Part shown: in pieces, positions 15,536 through 22,699 of the stretch
How positions within the stretch are numbered: position 1 is the first letter of the stretch
Layout of the letters: each line of letters starts with the position of its first letter
Origin: JBFXEO01 sp050180015
GTDB taxonomy: Bacteria; Bacteroidota; Bacteroidia; Bacteroidales; Tenuifilaceae
Assembly: GCA_050180015.1 (NCBI GenBank)
Contig: JBFXEO010000007.1
Coordinates: 1-33,571, forward strand
DNA: 33,571 nucleotides
Direction of reading: 5' to 3'
The notes under the pieces: generated by a model
Told to the model about the DNA's origin: nothing
What the model saw: only the letters and a program-made list of their open reading frames with translations
Database searches by the model: none
Position numbers and translations under genes: made by a program

Positions 15536-15662
15536 ATTTCAACCGGTTAAGAGTTTGCCCGATGGAACAGCTACAACTTTCAACCTATTTTCCATCCTAA
15601 AATTATGCTTTAAAATATCAATCTAAAAAGGCATAAACCATTTAAATTTCAAATCAAAACTA

Positions 15663-15670
15663 TACTTTTG
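15663..15670 (+). promoter_or_regulatory. -7 box of the threonine dehydrogenase gene
   Basis: TACTTTTG is an exact TAnnTTTG match, 45 bases before the ATG at 15715, giving a leader of about 38 bases. No clear -33 element is visible. Confidence 0.5.
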
Positions 15671-15714
15671 TTTTCGATTCAACTTTTTACTTACCATCTT
15701 AACGTGTTGATACT

Positions 15715-16686
15715 ATGAAAAATATTCTGATAGTTGGTGCTGGCGGACAAATTGGCTCCGAGCTAGTTCCGCATCTGCAAAAAATATACGGGAACGACCA
15801 CGTAGTTGCCACGGATATAAACTGCAATTCATGCCGGAAACTCGCCGAAAATGGGCTATTCGCTGAATTGGATGCCCTGAATGCCGAAAAATTTGTTGAT
15901 GTGGTTAAGAAGCATAACATTGATACTATTTTCAACCTTGTTGCACTGCTATCGGCAACCGGAGAAAAAAATCCTCAACTCGCCTGGAAGATTAATATTG
16001 GAGCGTTGATGAATTCGTTGGAAATTGCCCGGGAATACGGCTGTGCCGTTTTTACCCCCAGCTCCATTGGTGCTTTTGGCCCGTCGTCGCCTCCCGATAA
16101 CACACCACAGGACACCATTATGCGCCCAACTACAATTTACGGGGTTTGTAAGGTAACCGGAGAGCTGCTTAGCGATTACTACTTTCATCGGTTTGGCGTA
16201 GATGCCCGTAGCGTGCGTTTTCCCGGCATCATTTCAAATGTTACACTGCCCGGCGGTGGCACTACCGATTATGCCGTAGAAATTTACTACGGGGCAATCC
16301 AACAAAAGCAGTTTGTGTGCCCGCTCCCCCAAGGGACCTACCTGGATATGATGTATATGCCCGATGCGTTGGATGCCTGTGTCCAGCTTCTCGAAGCAGA
16401 CCCCTCGAAGTTAAAGCACCGTAACAGCTTTAACGTTACTGCAATGAGTTTTGAGCCGTCACAAATTTTTGATGCAATTAAGAAGCGTATTCCGGAATTT
16501 ACCATGGAGTATAGCGTTGATCCGGTTAAGAAGGCAATTGCCGCCAGCTGGCCAAATTACATGGATGATTCCTGTGCCCGGGAAGAATGGGGATGGAGCC
16601 CTAAATGGAACCTAGAAACAATGACCGACGATATGCTTAGGGTAATTGGTGAGAAGTTTGCCAAAGGATTACTGCCGAAAAAATAA
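15715..16686 (+). CDS. tdh: L-threonine 3-dehydrogenase, short-chain (epimerase-like) type
   Basis: 323 residues. An NAD-binding Rossmann start is visible (ILIVGAGGQIGSEL, GxxGxxG at 8-14). The catalytic pair is Tyr142 and Lys146 in TIYGVCK, with Ser116-Ser117 in TPSSIGAFGP. Three further features match extended-SDR threonine dehydrogenases of Flavobacterium, Thermoplasma and animals rather than plain UDP-sugar epimerases: RFPGIIS, the GGGTTDYAVEIYY segment, and the C-terminal SWPNYMDDSCAREEWGW. The enzyme oxidises threonine to 2-amino-3-ketobutyrate, normally split by Kbl into glycine and acetyl-CoA; kbl is not in this window. It is a single gene with its own promoter and a terminator shared with the convergent neighbour. 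Confidence 0.9.
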   Translation: MKNILIVGAGGQIGSELVPHLQKIYGNDHVVATDINCNSCRKLAENGLFAELDALNAEKFVDVVKKHNIDTIFNLVALLSATGEKNPQLAWKINIGALMNSLEIAREYGCAVFTPSSIGAFGPSSPPDNTPQDTIMRPTTIYGVCKVTGELLSDYYFHRFGVDARSVRFPGIISNVTLPGGGTTDYAVEIYYGAIQQKQFVCPLPQGTYLDMMYMPDALDACVQLLEADPSKLKHRNSFNVTAMSFEPSQIFDAIKKRIPEFTMEYSVDPVKKAIAASWPNYMDDSCAREEWGWSPKWNLETMTDDMLRVIGEKFAKGLLPKK

Positions 16687-16716
16687 CAAAGAATAAATAT
16701 ATCGATACGTAGGAGG

Positions 16717-16741
16717 AAGAGCGTATTATAATACCGCTCTT
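16717..16741 (+). terminator. Bidirectional terminator between convergent genes
   Basis: AAGAGCG (16717-16723) pairs with CGCTCTT (16735-16741) around an AT-rich loop that is itself partly self-complementary. It lies between the stops of the genes ending at 16686 and 16744. Confidence 0.75.
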
Positions 16742-16743
16742 TA

Positions 16744-17451
16744 TTATTGCGGAAATTCGTTATTTTTTCGAATGGCATCAATAAAATACTGTTTATCGGG
16801 TAAGCTGGATTGTTTCAGCTGATCCAGCCAATAATTTGCTGTCAAATCATCACCTTTATTTTGATAGATAATTACCAGATGGTAGTATGAGTATCCGTAA
16901 ACGTGCGTTGGGAAAGGAGGAATTTCAGCAATTACTTTTATAAAGCAGGCAACGGCTTCTGCTGTTTTATTGGCCGTATAGTACTCCATTCCCCGGTTAA
17001 AGGTTCTAATATCCTTGTTCAGCTTTTCATCAAGAATAACCCCTTTGAAGCTGAAGCAAGATTTATTGCAGTCTTCAACCAGGTTTAAAGTTTTTGAGTC
17101 TAGGGGGAATGGCGGGAATGCCAGAGAAAAAGAAAGCTTTTCTCCCTTCATTCGGAAGTTGTACGTGTCGGGGCAAGTTGGTATTCCGGCTGAATGTAAA
17201 ATGTAGTATCGTTTGTGGGTAGATGGATTTTCAATGTAAATATTTTTATCGGCACAGAACCACCCTCCGTTATCAAGTTTGTTGACAACGGTTAGGGTTA
17301 TAGTGGTAGAGTCGCCGTTAAATACTATTTTATCAATATTTAAATCAGGATGCGACTGTTCTGCGGCAAAAGGGCCAGTAACGACAACCTGTGCCGACAG
17401 GTTTACTGCAAAAATTAAAATGATTATTGCCCCAAATATTAACCTTTTCAT
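16744..17451 (-). CDS. Secreted protein of unknown function
   Basis: 235 residues from the ATG at 17449-17451; another in-frame ATG four codons upstream (17463) is possible. The N-terminus MKRLIFGAIIILIFAVNLSA is a clear signal peptide, so the protein is exported. The middle (~25-140) looks beta-rich with four cysteines (FCAD, PTCPD, VEDCNKSC) that could form disulfides. The C-terminal ~90 residues are helical and TPR-like (FNRGMEYYTANKTAEAVACF, then YYHLVIIYQNKGDDLTANYW). I do not recognise the family. It starts 67 bases after the stop of the porin gene on the same strand, so it may be co-expressed with it. Confidence 0.8.
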   Translation of the reverse strand: MKRLIFGAIIILIFAVNLSAQVVVTGPFAAEQSHPDLNIDKIVFNGDSTTITLTVVNKLDNGGWFCADKNIYIENPSTHKRYYILHSAGIPTCPDTYNFRMKGEKLSFSLAFPPFPLDSKTLNLVEDCNKSCFSFKGVILDEKLNKDIRTFNRGMEYYTANKTAEAVACFIKVIAEIPPFPTHVYGYSYYHLVIIYQNKGDDLTANYWLDQLKQSSLPDKQYFIDAIRKNNEFPQ

Positions 17452-17518
17452 AGGACTAAACATAAACCGGAGCTAGAAATACTCCAACCCCGGCTAAGAT
17501 AATCATTTAAAAACATTA

Positions 17519-19096
17519 TTAGAAGCTGTAGTCAATACCTATTGCAAAATCCATATTGGTACGCTTGTACGTTTCTTTATAGTCTGTGCCCTGGGAGGTT
17601 AACGTTTTACTATCGGAGGAATATATGGTGTAGAGCATACCCAGGTTGATGTTAATTCTGTCGCTGGCCTTATATGCCCCGCCAAAACCGATAGTATTGG
17701 AAGATAGGCTATAGCTTAAATCGGTTTGGTAGTCGGATCCCACACCGGTATTGCAGTATAGGTAACCTGCCGAAACCAAAAACTTTTCGGTTAAGCTATA
17801 TTCCGTACCCAACGATAGTTCATACAGGTTTCCATCAATATTTTTCTTAACTCCGGGTGACGATTCAATGGTGGCATCCTTGTCAAAATAGTAGTGCAAT
17901 CCACCGCTAATGCTCATCTTAGGCAAGACCTTGTAGCTGGCCCCTACCGATAAAATTGCAGGAATATCGCTTCTGATCTCTTCACCGTCGGGGAACATGT
18001 AAATCAAAGAACCATCCCCGTTTACGCCGCCAACAACATCCTTTGATGTTTCGTTTTCGAGTGTGATTTTAGTTCTGAATTCGTAGCGTAAACCAACATT
18101 TAACTTTTCACCGAAAGAAAGGTTAACGCCTAGAATAGGAGCAAAGCCGGTACCTTTTTGTTTTGAATCCAATTTTTGGTCAGCGGTTGCGGCAGCATTG
18201 CCTGCTAAATAGGCGGCTTTTTGGTTGTAGGCACCCTGTACCTGGCTTATTGACATTGCTGCATTGTAGCTTGAGCCCAAACCAGCAGCCAGCTGGTCAG
18301 CGGTAGCCTGCGACATACTTCCACCCGCAACAAGTTGATCAAGGGTTGCGGTTGGCGCTGCGGTTACGTATGGTTGAATATTATTGGCAACAGTTGTTGA
18401 TGCCCCTGATAGCGTTGTAAATACAGATGAAGCAGCAACCATGCTACCATCAAACCCATACATTGCCGCAGTTGGATTTACCGTAATGTTTTTTATGGTA
18501 CCTTCGTACTTATTTCTTGCAATAACCATTCGTACTCCGGCAGAAACCGAAATCATATCATTTAGTGCATAGCTGGCATTAGCCTGCGCGCCCCAGAAAA
18601 CAGAAGAGCCCTTGAAGTTGATGCTGGCATCATAACTGGTAGTTGGGATTCCGCTGGCAGTTAAAGATGTAGGTATTGTTGAGAAAGATTTTTCAAAGCT
18701 GGGTACTCCCGTATCATACTTTACAGTTCCCCCACCGGAATTGGGCTGAATGCCAAAGCCTATCGCAAATTTTTCTTTCTTGTAGGCAAAGTAAAGGTTA
18801 GGAAATACTGGAATCTTGACATCACCCTCATATTTACCATTGTTAAGAGTGGCAAACGTGCTCTCAATTTTTCGTTTCTGGAAAATAGACTGACTACTCA
18901 ACGAGATATGAAAGCCATCCTCCAGCTTTGTCAGCCCTGCAGGGTTGTAGTAGATGGCATCGATGCTGGTGGAGGCATCGCGGGCCAACATGCGCACATA
19001 GGCAGCACTTTGATTGGCGTTGGTTACAATACCTCCTGCAAATACAGCCTGGCTAATTGTTCCTAACAGAAAAAAAATAAAAATCTTTTGTTTCAT
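17519..19096 (-). CDS. OmpP1/FadL-family outer-membrane transporter
   Basis: 525 residues. The signal peptide ends near Ala20 (QAVFA). The mature N-terminus contains the FadL-type hatch region with DASTSIDAIYYNPAGLTKLE, the most conserved part of the family. The remainder alternates amphipathic beta strands and ends DYSF with a terminal phenylalanine, as outer-membrane barrels do. A stretch of ~100 residues (about 213-312) is rich in Ala, Ser, Thr and Gln and reads as helical low-complexity sequence, probably an extended loop or insertion. FadL proteins carry long-chain fatty acids or other hydrophobic compounds across the outer membrane. No exact promoter box is visible upstream. The secreted protein gene follows in the same direction. 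Confidence 0.92.
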   Translation of the reverse strand: MKQKIFIFFLLGTISQAVFAGGIVTNANQSAAYVRMLARDASTSIDAIYYNPAGLTKLEDGFHISLSSQSIFQKRKIESTFATLNNGKYEGDVKIPVFPNLYFAYKKEKFAIGFGIQPNSGGGTVKYDTGVPSFEKSFSTIPTSLTASGIPTTSYDASINFKGSSVFWGAQANASYALNDMISVSAGVRMVIARNKYEGTIKNITVNPTAAMYGFDGSMVAASSVFTTLSGASTTVANNIQPYVTAAPTATLDQLVAGGSMSQATADQLAAGLGSSYNAAMSISQVQGAYNQKAAYLAGNAAATADQKLDSKQKGTGFAPILGVNLSFGEKLNVGLRYEFRTKITLENETSKDVVGGVNGDGSLIYMFPDGEEIRSDIPAILSVGASYKVLPKMSISGGLHYYFDKDATIESSPGVKKNIDGNLYELSLGTEYSLTEKFLVSAGYLYCNTGVGSDYQTDLSYSLSSNTIGFGGAYKASDRININLGMLYTIYSSDSKTLTSQGTDYKETYKRTNMDFAIGIDYSF

Positions 19097-19202
19097 AGCA
19101 TAAATTTTAGGTTATTAATTGCTTAAAATAGATAAACGTTTGTTTTGTACGCATGTTTAATGCGTTGCCGAAAATTAAACATGGAGCTAAAGAATATAGC
19201 TA

Positions 19203-19484
19203 TCAAATTCTAAGGAAGCGTACTAAATATCCTCCGATTAAGCCGAGTCCGAGAGGGCTATAGAATAAAAAGGAGTTACTTAAACGGTCGGTAATGCCGG
19301 GAGAGTTGTTTATATGAAATGCCGCTAATAGTTTGAATTTCCGTTCAATTTTACGTAAAAAAATAACTAACGGCCTTGAAAAAAGTCGTTCGTATAGCGT
19401 AACATAAGCGGTAATTGCCAGAAATATTTTTGCCCTGTGCATCGATTCAGGGATTAAAAATAAGCAGCTAATATAGTTAAACAT
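19203..19484 (-). CDS. Doubtful 93-residue protein
   Basis: A frame starting MFNYISCLFLIPESMHRAK with two mildly hydrophobic stretches (~1-30 and ~70-92) and a basic middle (IFLRKIERKFK). No family is recognisable. No exact TAnnTTTG box precedes it; CATTTTTG is near. It may be a small membrane protein or a chance frame. Confidence 0.25.
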   Translation of the reverse strand: MFNYISCLFLIPESMHRAKIFLAITAYVTLYERLFSRPLVIFLRKIERKFKLLAAFHINNSPGITDRLSNSFLFYSPLGLGLIGGYLVRFLRI

Positions 19485-19502
19485 TGCTTTAAAAATACAA
19501 AA

Positions 19503-19661
19503 ATGAATGTAAAATATAAATCGAACGTTTTACAAAGCATGGGTCAACCCCTTGTATGGCTCACCGTATCGGTATTTCATCTTTTACTGGCCTGGTTACA
19601 ATTTGATAGTTGTGATTCTCTTTGGACAGGAGGGATGCGTATTGCTGGCAATATAATTTAA
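19503..19661 (+). CDS. Possible 52-residue small membrane protein
   Basis: The frame begins MNVKYKSNVLQSMG, has a hydrophobic segment PLVWLTVSVFHLLLAWLQF long enough for one membrane helix, and ends GGMRIAGNII. It lies just upstream of the trpS promoter. There is no recognised family, and its own promoter is unclear. Confidence 0.3.
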   Translation: MNVKYKSNVLQSMGQPLVWLTVSVFHLLLAWLQFDSCDSLWTGGMRIAGNII

Positions 19662-19680
19662 TCCAATAGCGGGAAAATAG

Positions 19681-19688
19681 TATTTTTG
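19681..19688 (+). promoter_or_regulatory. -7 box of trpS
   Basis: TATTTTTG followed by CA is an exact TAnnTTTG match 19 bases before the ATG at 19708. The leader would be about 12-15 bases. Confidence 0.55.
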
Positions 19689-19707
19689 CATCAAAATTAA
19701 TATTGCC

Positions 19708-20697
19708 ATGGATATTGTACTCAGCGGAATCCGATCAACCGGAAAGTTACATTTGGGAAATTACTACGGTGCTTTACAAAACTTTGTGCGCATGCAGCAC
19801 GAGAATAAGTGCTACTTTTTTATTGCCGACTACCACTCATTAACAACACACCCCACGCCGGAGGATTTACATGGATCGGTTAAACAGGTTTTGGCCGAGT
19901 ATTTGGCTTGCGGGCTAGACCCTGACGTGGCTACCCTTTATATTCAGAGCGATATTCCTGAAATTCCCGAGTTGTATTTGCTGCTAAACATGAATGCATA
20001 CAAGGGTGAGCTGGAGCGATGCACATCGTTCAAGGAAAAAATTCGCAAGCAGCCCGACAATGTAAATGCGGGATTGCTTACCTATCCAACGTTGATGGCC
20101 GCCGATATTCTCATTCATAAAGCCACAAAAGTTCCGGTAGGAAAGGATCAGGAGCAGCATTTGGAAATGACACGTACTTTTGCCAATAGATTCAACAGGG
20201 TGTACAATGTAGAGTATTTTCCGGAACCTGTAGCCTATAATTTTGGCGAGAAATTAGTCAAAATTCCAGGTCTCGACGGTTCAGGCAAAATGGGAAAATC
20301 CGAAGGGAATGGAATTTTTTTGGTTGATGATCCCGACGCTATTCGCCGAAAGGTGATGAAGGCAGTTACCGATTCGGGGCCAACTCGGCCAAATCAGGAA
20401 AAACCGGAGGCAATCAAGAATTTGTTTACCATAATGCAAATTGTTTCATCGCCCGATACGCTCCAGTTTTTTGAGGATAAGTACAATGCCTGCGAAATTC
20501 GTTACGGCGATATGAAAAAGCAACTTGCCGAGGACATTATAATTGCCACAACACCTATTCGTGAAAAGTTTGAGGCAATTTTTTCCGATGATGCCTACCT
20601 GCATAAAGTGGCCCGAACGGGTGCCGAAAAAGCCCGTGAAAGCGCATCCAAGACCATCAGGGATATTAGGCAGATCATTGGATTTAGAGAATTTTAA
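19708..20697 (+). CDS. trpS: Tryptophanyl-tRNA synthetase
   Basis: 329 residues, the usual length of bacterial TrpRS. A class I synthetase that charges tRNA-Trp. The HIGH-type motif is HLGNYYGAL (residues 15-23, after SGIRSTGKL) and the KMSKS-type motif is KMGKSEGN (from residue 194). Other family stretches are MNAYKGELERCTSFKEK, LLTYPTLMAADILIHKA and VPVGKDQEQHLEMTR. The C-terminal anticodon-binding helices end in TIRDIRQIIGF. It is a single gene with its own promoter and a strong terminator shared with the convergent cysS. No leader peptide or T-box was seen. Confidence 0.98.
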   Translation: MDIVLSGIRSTGKLHLGNYYGALQNFVRMQHENKCYFFIADYHSLTTHPTPEDLHGSVKQVLAEYLACGLDPDVATLYIQSDIPEIPELYLLLNMNAYKGELERCTSFKEKIRKQPDNVNAGLLTYPTLMAADILIHKATKVPVGKDQEQHLEMTRTFANRFNRVYNVEYFPEPVAYNFGEKLVKIPGLDGSGKMGKSEGNGIFLVDDPDAIRRKVMKAVTDSGPTRPNQEKPEAIKNLFTIMQIVSSPDTLQFFEDKYNACEIRYGDMKKQLAEDIIIATTPIREKFEAIFSDDAYLHKVARTGAEKARESASKTIRDIRQIIGFREF

Positions 20698-20712
20698 ATA
20701 TTCCATAAAAAG

Positions 20713-20743
20713 AATAACCCTGAAGGAAAACCTCAGGGTTATT
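20713..20743 (+). terminator. Bidirectional terminator between trpS and cysS
   Basis: A perfect 11-bp stem, AATAACCCTGA (20713-20723) and TCAGGGTTATT (20733-20743), sits between the two convergent stops. The A/T-rich arms supply T tracts on both strands. Confidence 0.85.
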
Positions 20744-20761
20744 TGTTAGCATCAATTTTTG

Positions 20762-22234
20762 CTAGCTAATTTCCCAGTCGAATCCATCCTTACGGTCGCG
20801 TACAGTTACGCCAAGTTTGGCAAGTTCGTCGCGAACCTTATCCGAGGTGGTAAAATCCTTGCGCGCTTTGGCCTCAAGGCGCATATTCAGCAGCATATCA
20901 ATTAAACTTGATATTAATTCGGCATTTTTCGATCCATCGGCCTGCTCGTCGGCTAGTCCAAGTATGTCGAAGGTGATATTTCGGTATGTTTGCCTGAGTC
21001 TATCTAAATCCTGCCGTGTAATGGATTCTTTGCCTTCGGCAAGGGAATTTATGTTTCGTACCCAATCGAATAGTGCCGCAATGGCAATCGGGCTATTAAG
21101 GTCATCGTTCATTGCTTCGTAAACCTTGTTCTCCAAATCCGATACATCAACGGTCGATTTTTCCGAATGCTTTACCCTGTCAAGCATTCGGTTTGCTGCC
21201 ATTAATCGTGCCAACCCTTTTTCTGCCGCCTGAAGTGCCTCGTTCGAGAAATCGAGGGTAGAGCGGTACTGCGCCTGCAGAATGAAAAACCTTATGGTCA
21301 TTGGGCTGTATGCTTGCTGCAATGATTTGTGCGAACCAGTAAAGAACTCGTTTAGCGTGATAAAATTCCCAAGCGATTTTCCCATCTTTTGGCCATTGAT
21401 GGTAATCATGTTATTATGCATCCAGTAACGAACCGCTTCTTTTCCGTTTGCTGCAACGCTCTGGGCAATTTCGCACTCGTGGTGTGGAAACAGTAAATCC
21501 ATTCCACCGCCGTGAATGTCGAAAGGTTCGCCCAGGTACTTGGTGCTCATTGCGGAACATTCCAAATGCCAGCCCGGGAAGCCATTGCTCCAGGGCGATG
21601 GCCAACGCATAATATGTTCGGGGCTTGCATTTTTCCAAAGTGCAAAATCAAACGGATTCTGTTTCTCATCTTGTCCGTCGAGCGTACGGGTATTAGCCAT
21701 TAAATCGTCCAGTACCCTGCCCGATAGTTTTCCGTAGCTATACTTTTGGCTGTACTTAACCACATCAAAGTAAATTGACCCGTTACGTTCGTAGGCAAAG
21801 CCATTATCGATAATCTTTTTAATCAACTCAATTTGCTCAATAATATGCCCAGAGGCACGCGGCTCAATGCTGGGCGATTTTACATTTAGCCGTTTCATGG
21901 CATCGTGGTACCGATCGGTGTAGTACTGGACAATTTCCATGGGTTCCAGCTGCTCCAACCTTGCTTTTTTGGCTATTTTGTCATCGCCTTCGTCGGCATC
22001 ATTTTCCAAATGCCCAACATCAGTAATATTCCGAACGTACCGAACCTTGTAGCCAAGATGCTGCATATAGCGGAAGAGTAAGTCAAAGGTAATTGCCGGA
22101 CGGGCATGGCCAAGGTGTGGATCGCCGTAAACGGTGGGCCCGCAAACGTAAAGCCCCACATGTGGAGGATTTATGGGTTGAAACTCTTCTTTCCTGCGAG
22201 TTATTGTATTATAGATAAATAGCGTATTGTTCAT
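20762..22234 (-). CDS. cysS: Cysteinyl-tRNA synthetase
   Basis: 490 residues, normal for CysRS. A class I synthetase that charges tRNA-Cys. The HIGH motif is in CGPTVYGDPHLGHARP (residues 31-46) and the KMSKS motif is KMGKSLGN (283-290). The zinc site that discriminates cysteine from serine is intact: Cys31, Cys226 (WHLECSAM), His251 and Glu255 (FPHHECEIAQS). The C-terminal DALR-like helical region includes DDLNSPIAIAALFDW, and the last residues include GVTVRDRKDGFDWEI, typical of the family. Convergent with trpS. No exact promoter box was found upstream. Confidence 0.98.
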   Translation of the reverse strand: MNNTLFIYNTITRRKEEFQPINPPHVGLYVCGPTVYGDPHLGHARPAITFDLLFRYMQHLGYKVRYVRNITDVGHLENDADEGDDKIAKKARLEQLEPMEIVQYYTDRYHDAMKRLNVKSPSIEPRASGHIIEQIELIKKIIDNGFAYERNGSIYFDVVKYSQKYSYGKLSGRVLDDLMANTRTLDGQDEKQNPFDFALWKNASPEHIMRWPSPWSNGFPGWHLECSAMSTKYLGEPFDIHGGGMDLLFPHHECEIAQSVAANGKEAVRYWMHNNMITINGQKMGKSLGNFITLNEFFTGSHKSLQQAYSPMTIRFFILQAQYRSTLDFSNEALQAAEKGLARLMAANRMLDRVKHSEKSTVDVSDLENKVYEAMNDDLNSPIAIAALFDWVRNINSLAEGKESITRQDLDRLRQTYRNITFDILGLADEQADGSKNAELISSLIDMLLNMRLEAKARKDFTTSDKVRDELAKLGVTVRDRKDGFDWEIS

Positions 22235-22502
22235 GGTGCATGTTTTTACAATGAAAAATTCGGAGATTTTTTACGTGTAAAGTAAAAGGGGGCACCAATA
22301 AATTTGGTGCTATAGCCCAACCGGAGGGCAACATCGGTATAAGTAAAAGTATTTAAAGATAGTGTAAAACATCGGGTTACCGTATTCCACAAAAGTAATA
22401 ACTATTTCAGTTATTGAAAAGACCGGTTGGTGCAAGAAATTTTACTGATGGAAATTTAGGCAAAGGGGTTTGCCACCCCCCTAATTTCCTGTTTTTTACT
22501 CC

Positions 22503-22610
22503 CCTTTCGACAGGCCCGGAGGGCTGCTTTGCTATCAACCTCGTGTTAAAGTAGCGCGAGTTTGGTGTGATATGTCATCAAAAGGGGAGTTCCCTGAGCC
22601 TGTCGAGGTG
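22503..22610. repeat. Pair of inverted CGACAGGC-type repeats
   Basis: The left copy CTTTCGACAGGCCCGGAGGG (from 22504) and the right copy TCCCTGAGCCTGTCGAGG (from 22591) are degenerate inverted copies of one element, about 70 bases apart. A related CCGACAGGCCC occurs at about 3364. Confidence 0.5.
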
Positions 22611-22633
22611 AAGAGCCTTGAATTTAGGGCAAA

Positions 22634-22671
22634 AACAAAAAATCTCTCCGGAATAATAGCACGGAGAGATT
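22634..22671 (-). terminator. Terminator after nrdJ
   Basis: AATCTCTCCG (22641-22650) pairs perfectly with CGGAGAGATT (22662-22671). On the minus strand the stem is followed by a T-rich tract (TTTTTTGTTTTT). It lies about 30 bases past the nrdJ stop. Confidence 0.85.
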
Positions 22672-22699
22672 GAGGATTATATATAGTTAGAGTTAGGAT

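Larger units (their letters stand above)
19097..19707. other. Intergenic region between the porin and trpS
   Basis: Only two doubtful small frames lie here, listed separately, plus the trpS promoter. No tRNA, repeat or riboswitch was recognised. Confidence 0.4.
22235..22699. other. Intergenic region with nested inverted repeats
   Basis: No gene seen. ACTCCCCTTT (22498-22507) is complementary to AAAGGGGAGT (22581-22590), and TCGACAGGC (22507-22515) is complementary to GCCTGTCGA (22598-22606). The order of the two right-hand pieces prevents a single continuous hairpin. The CGACAGGC/CCTGAGCCTGTCGA pieces look like copies of an interspersed intergenic palindrome family. The nrdJ terminator lies at 22634-22671. 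Confidence 0.5.
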
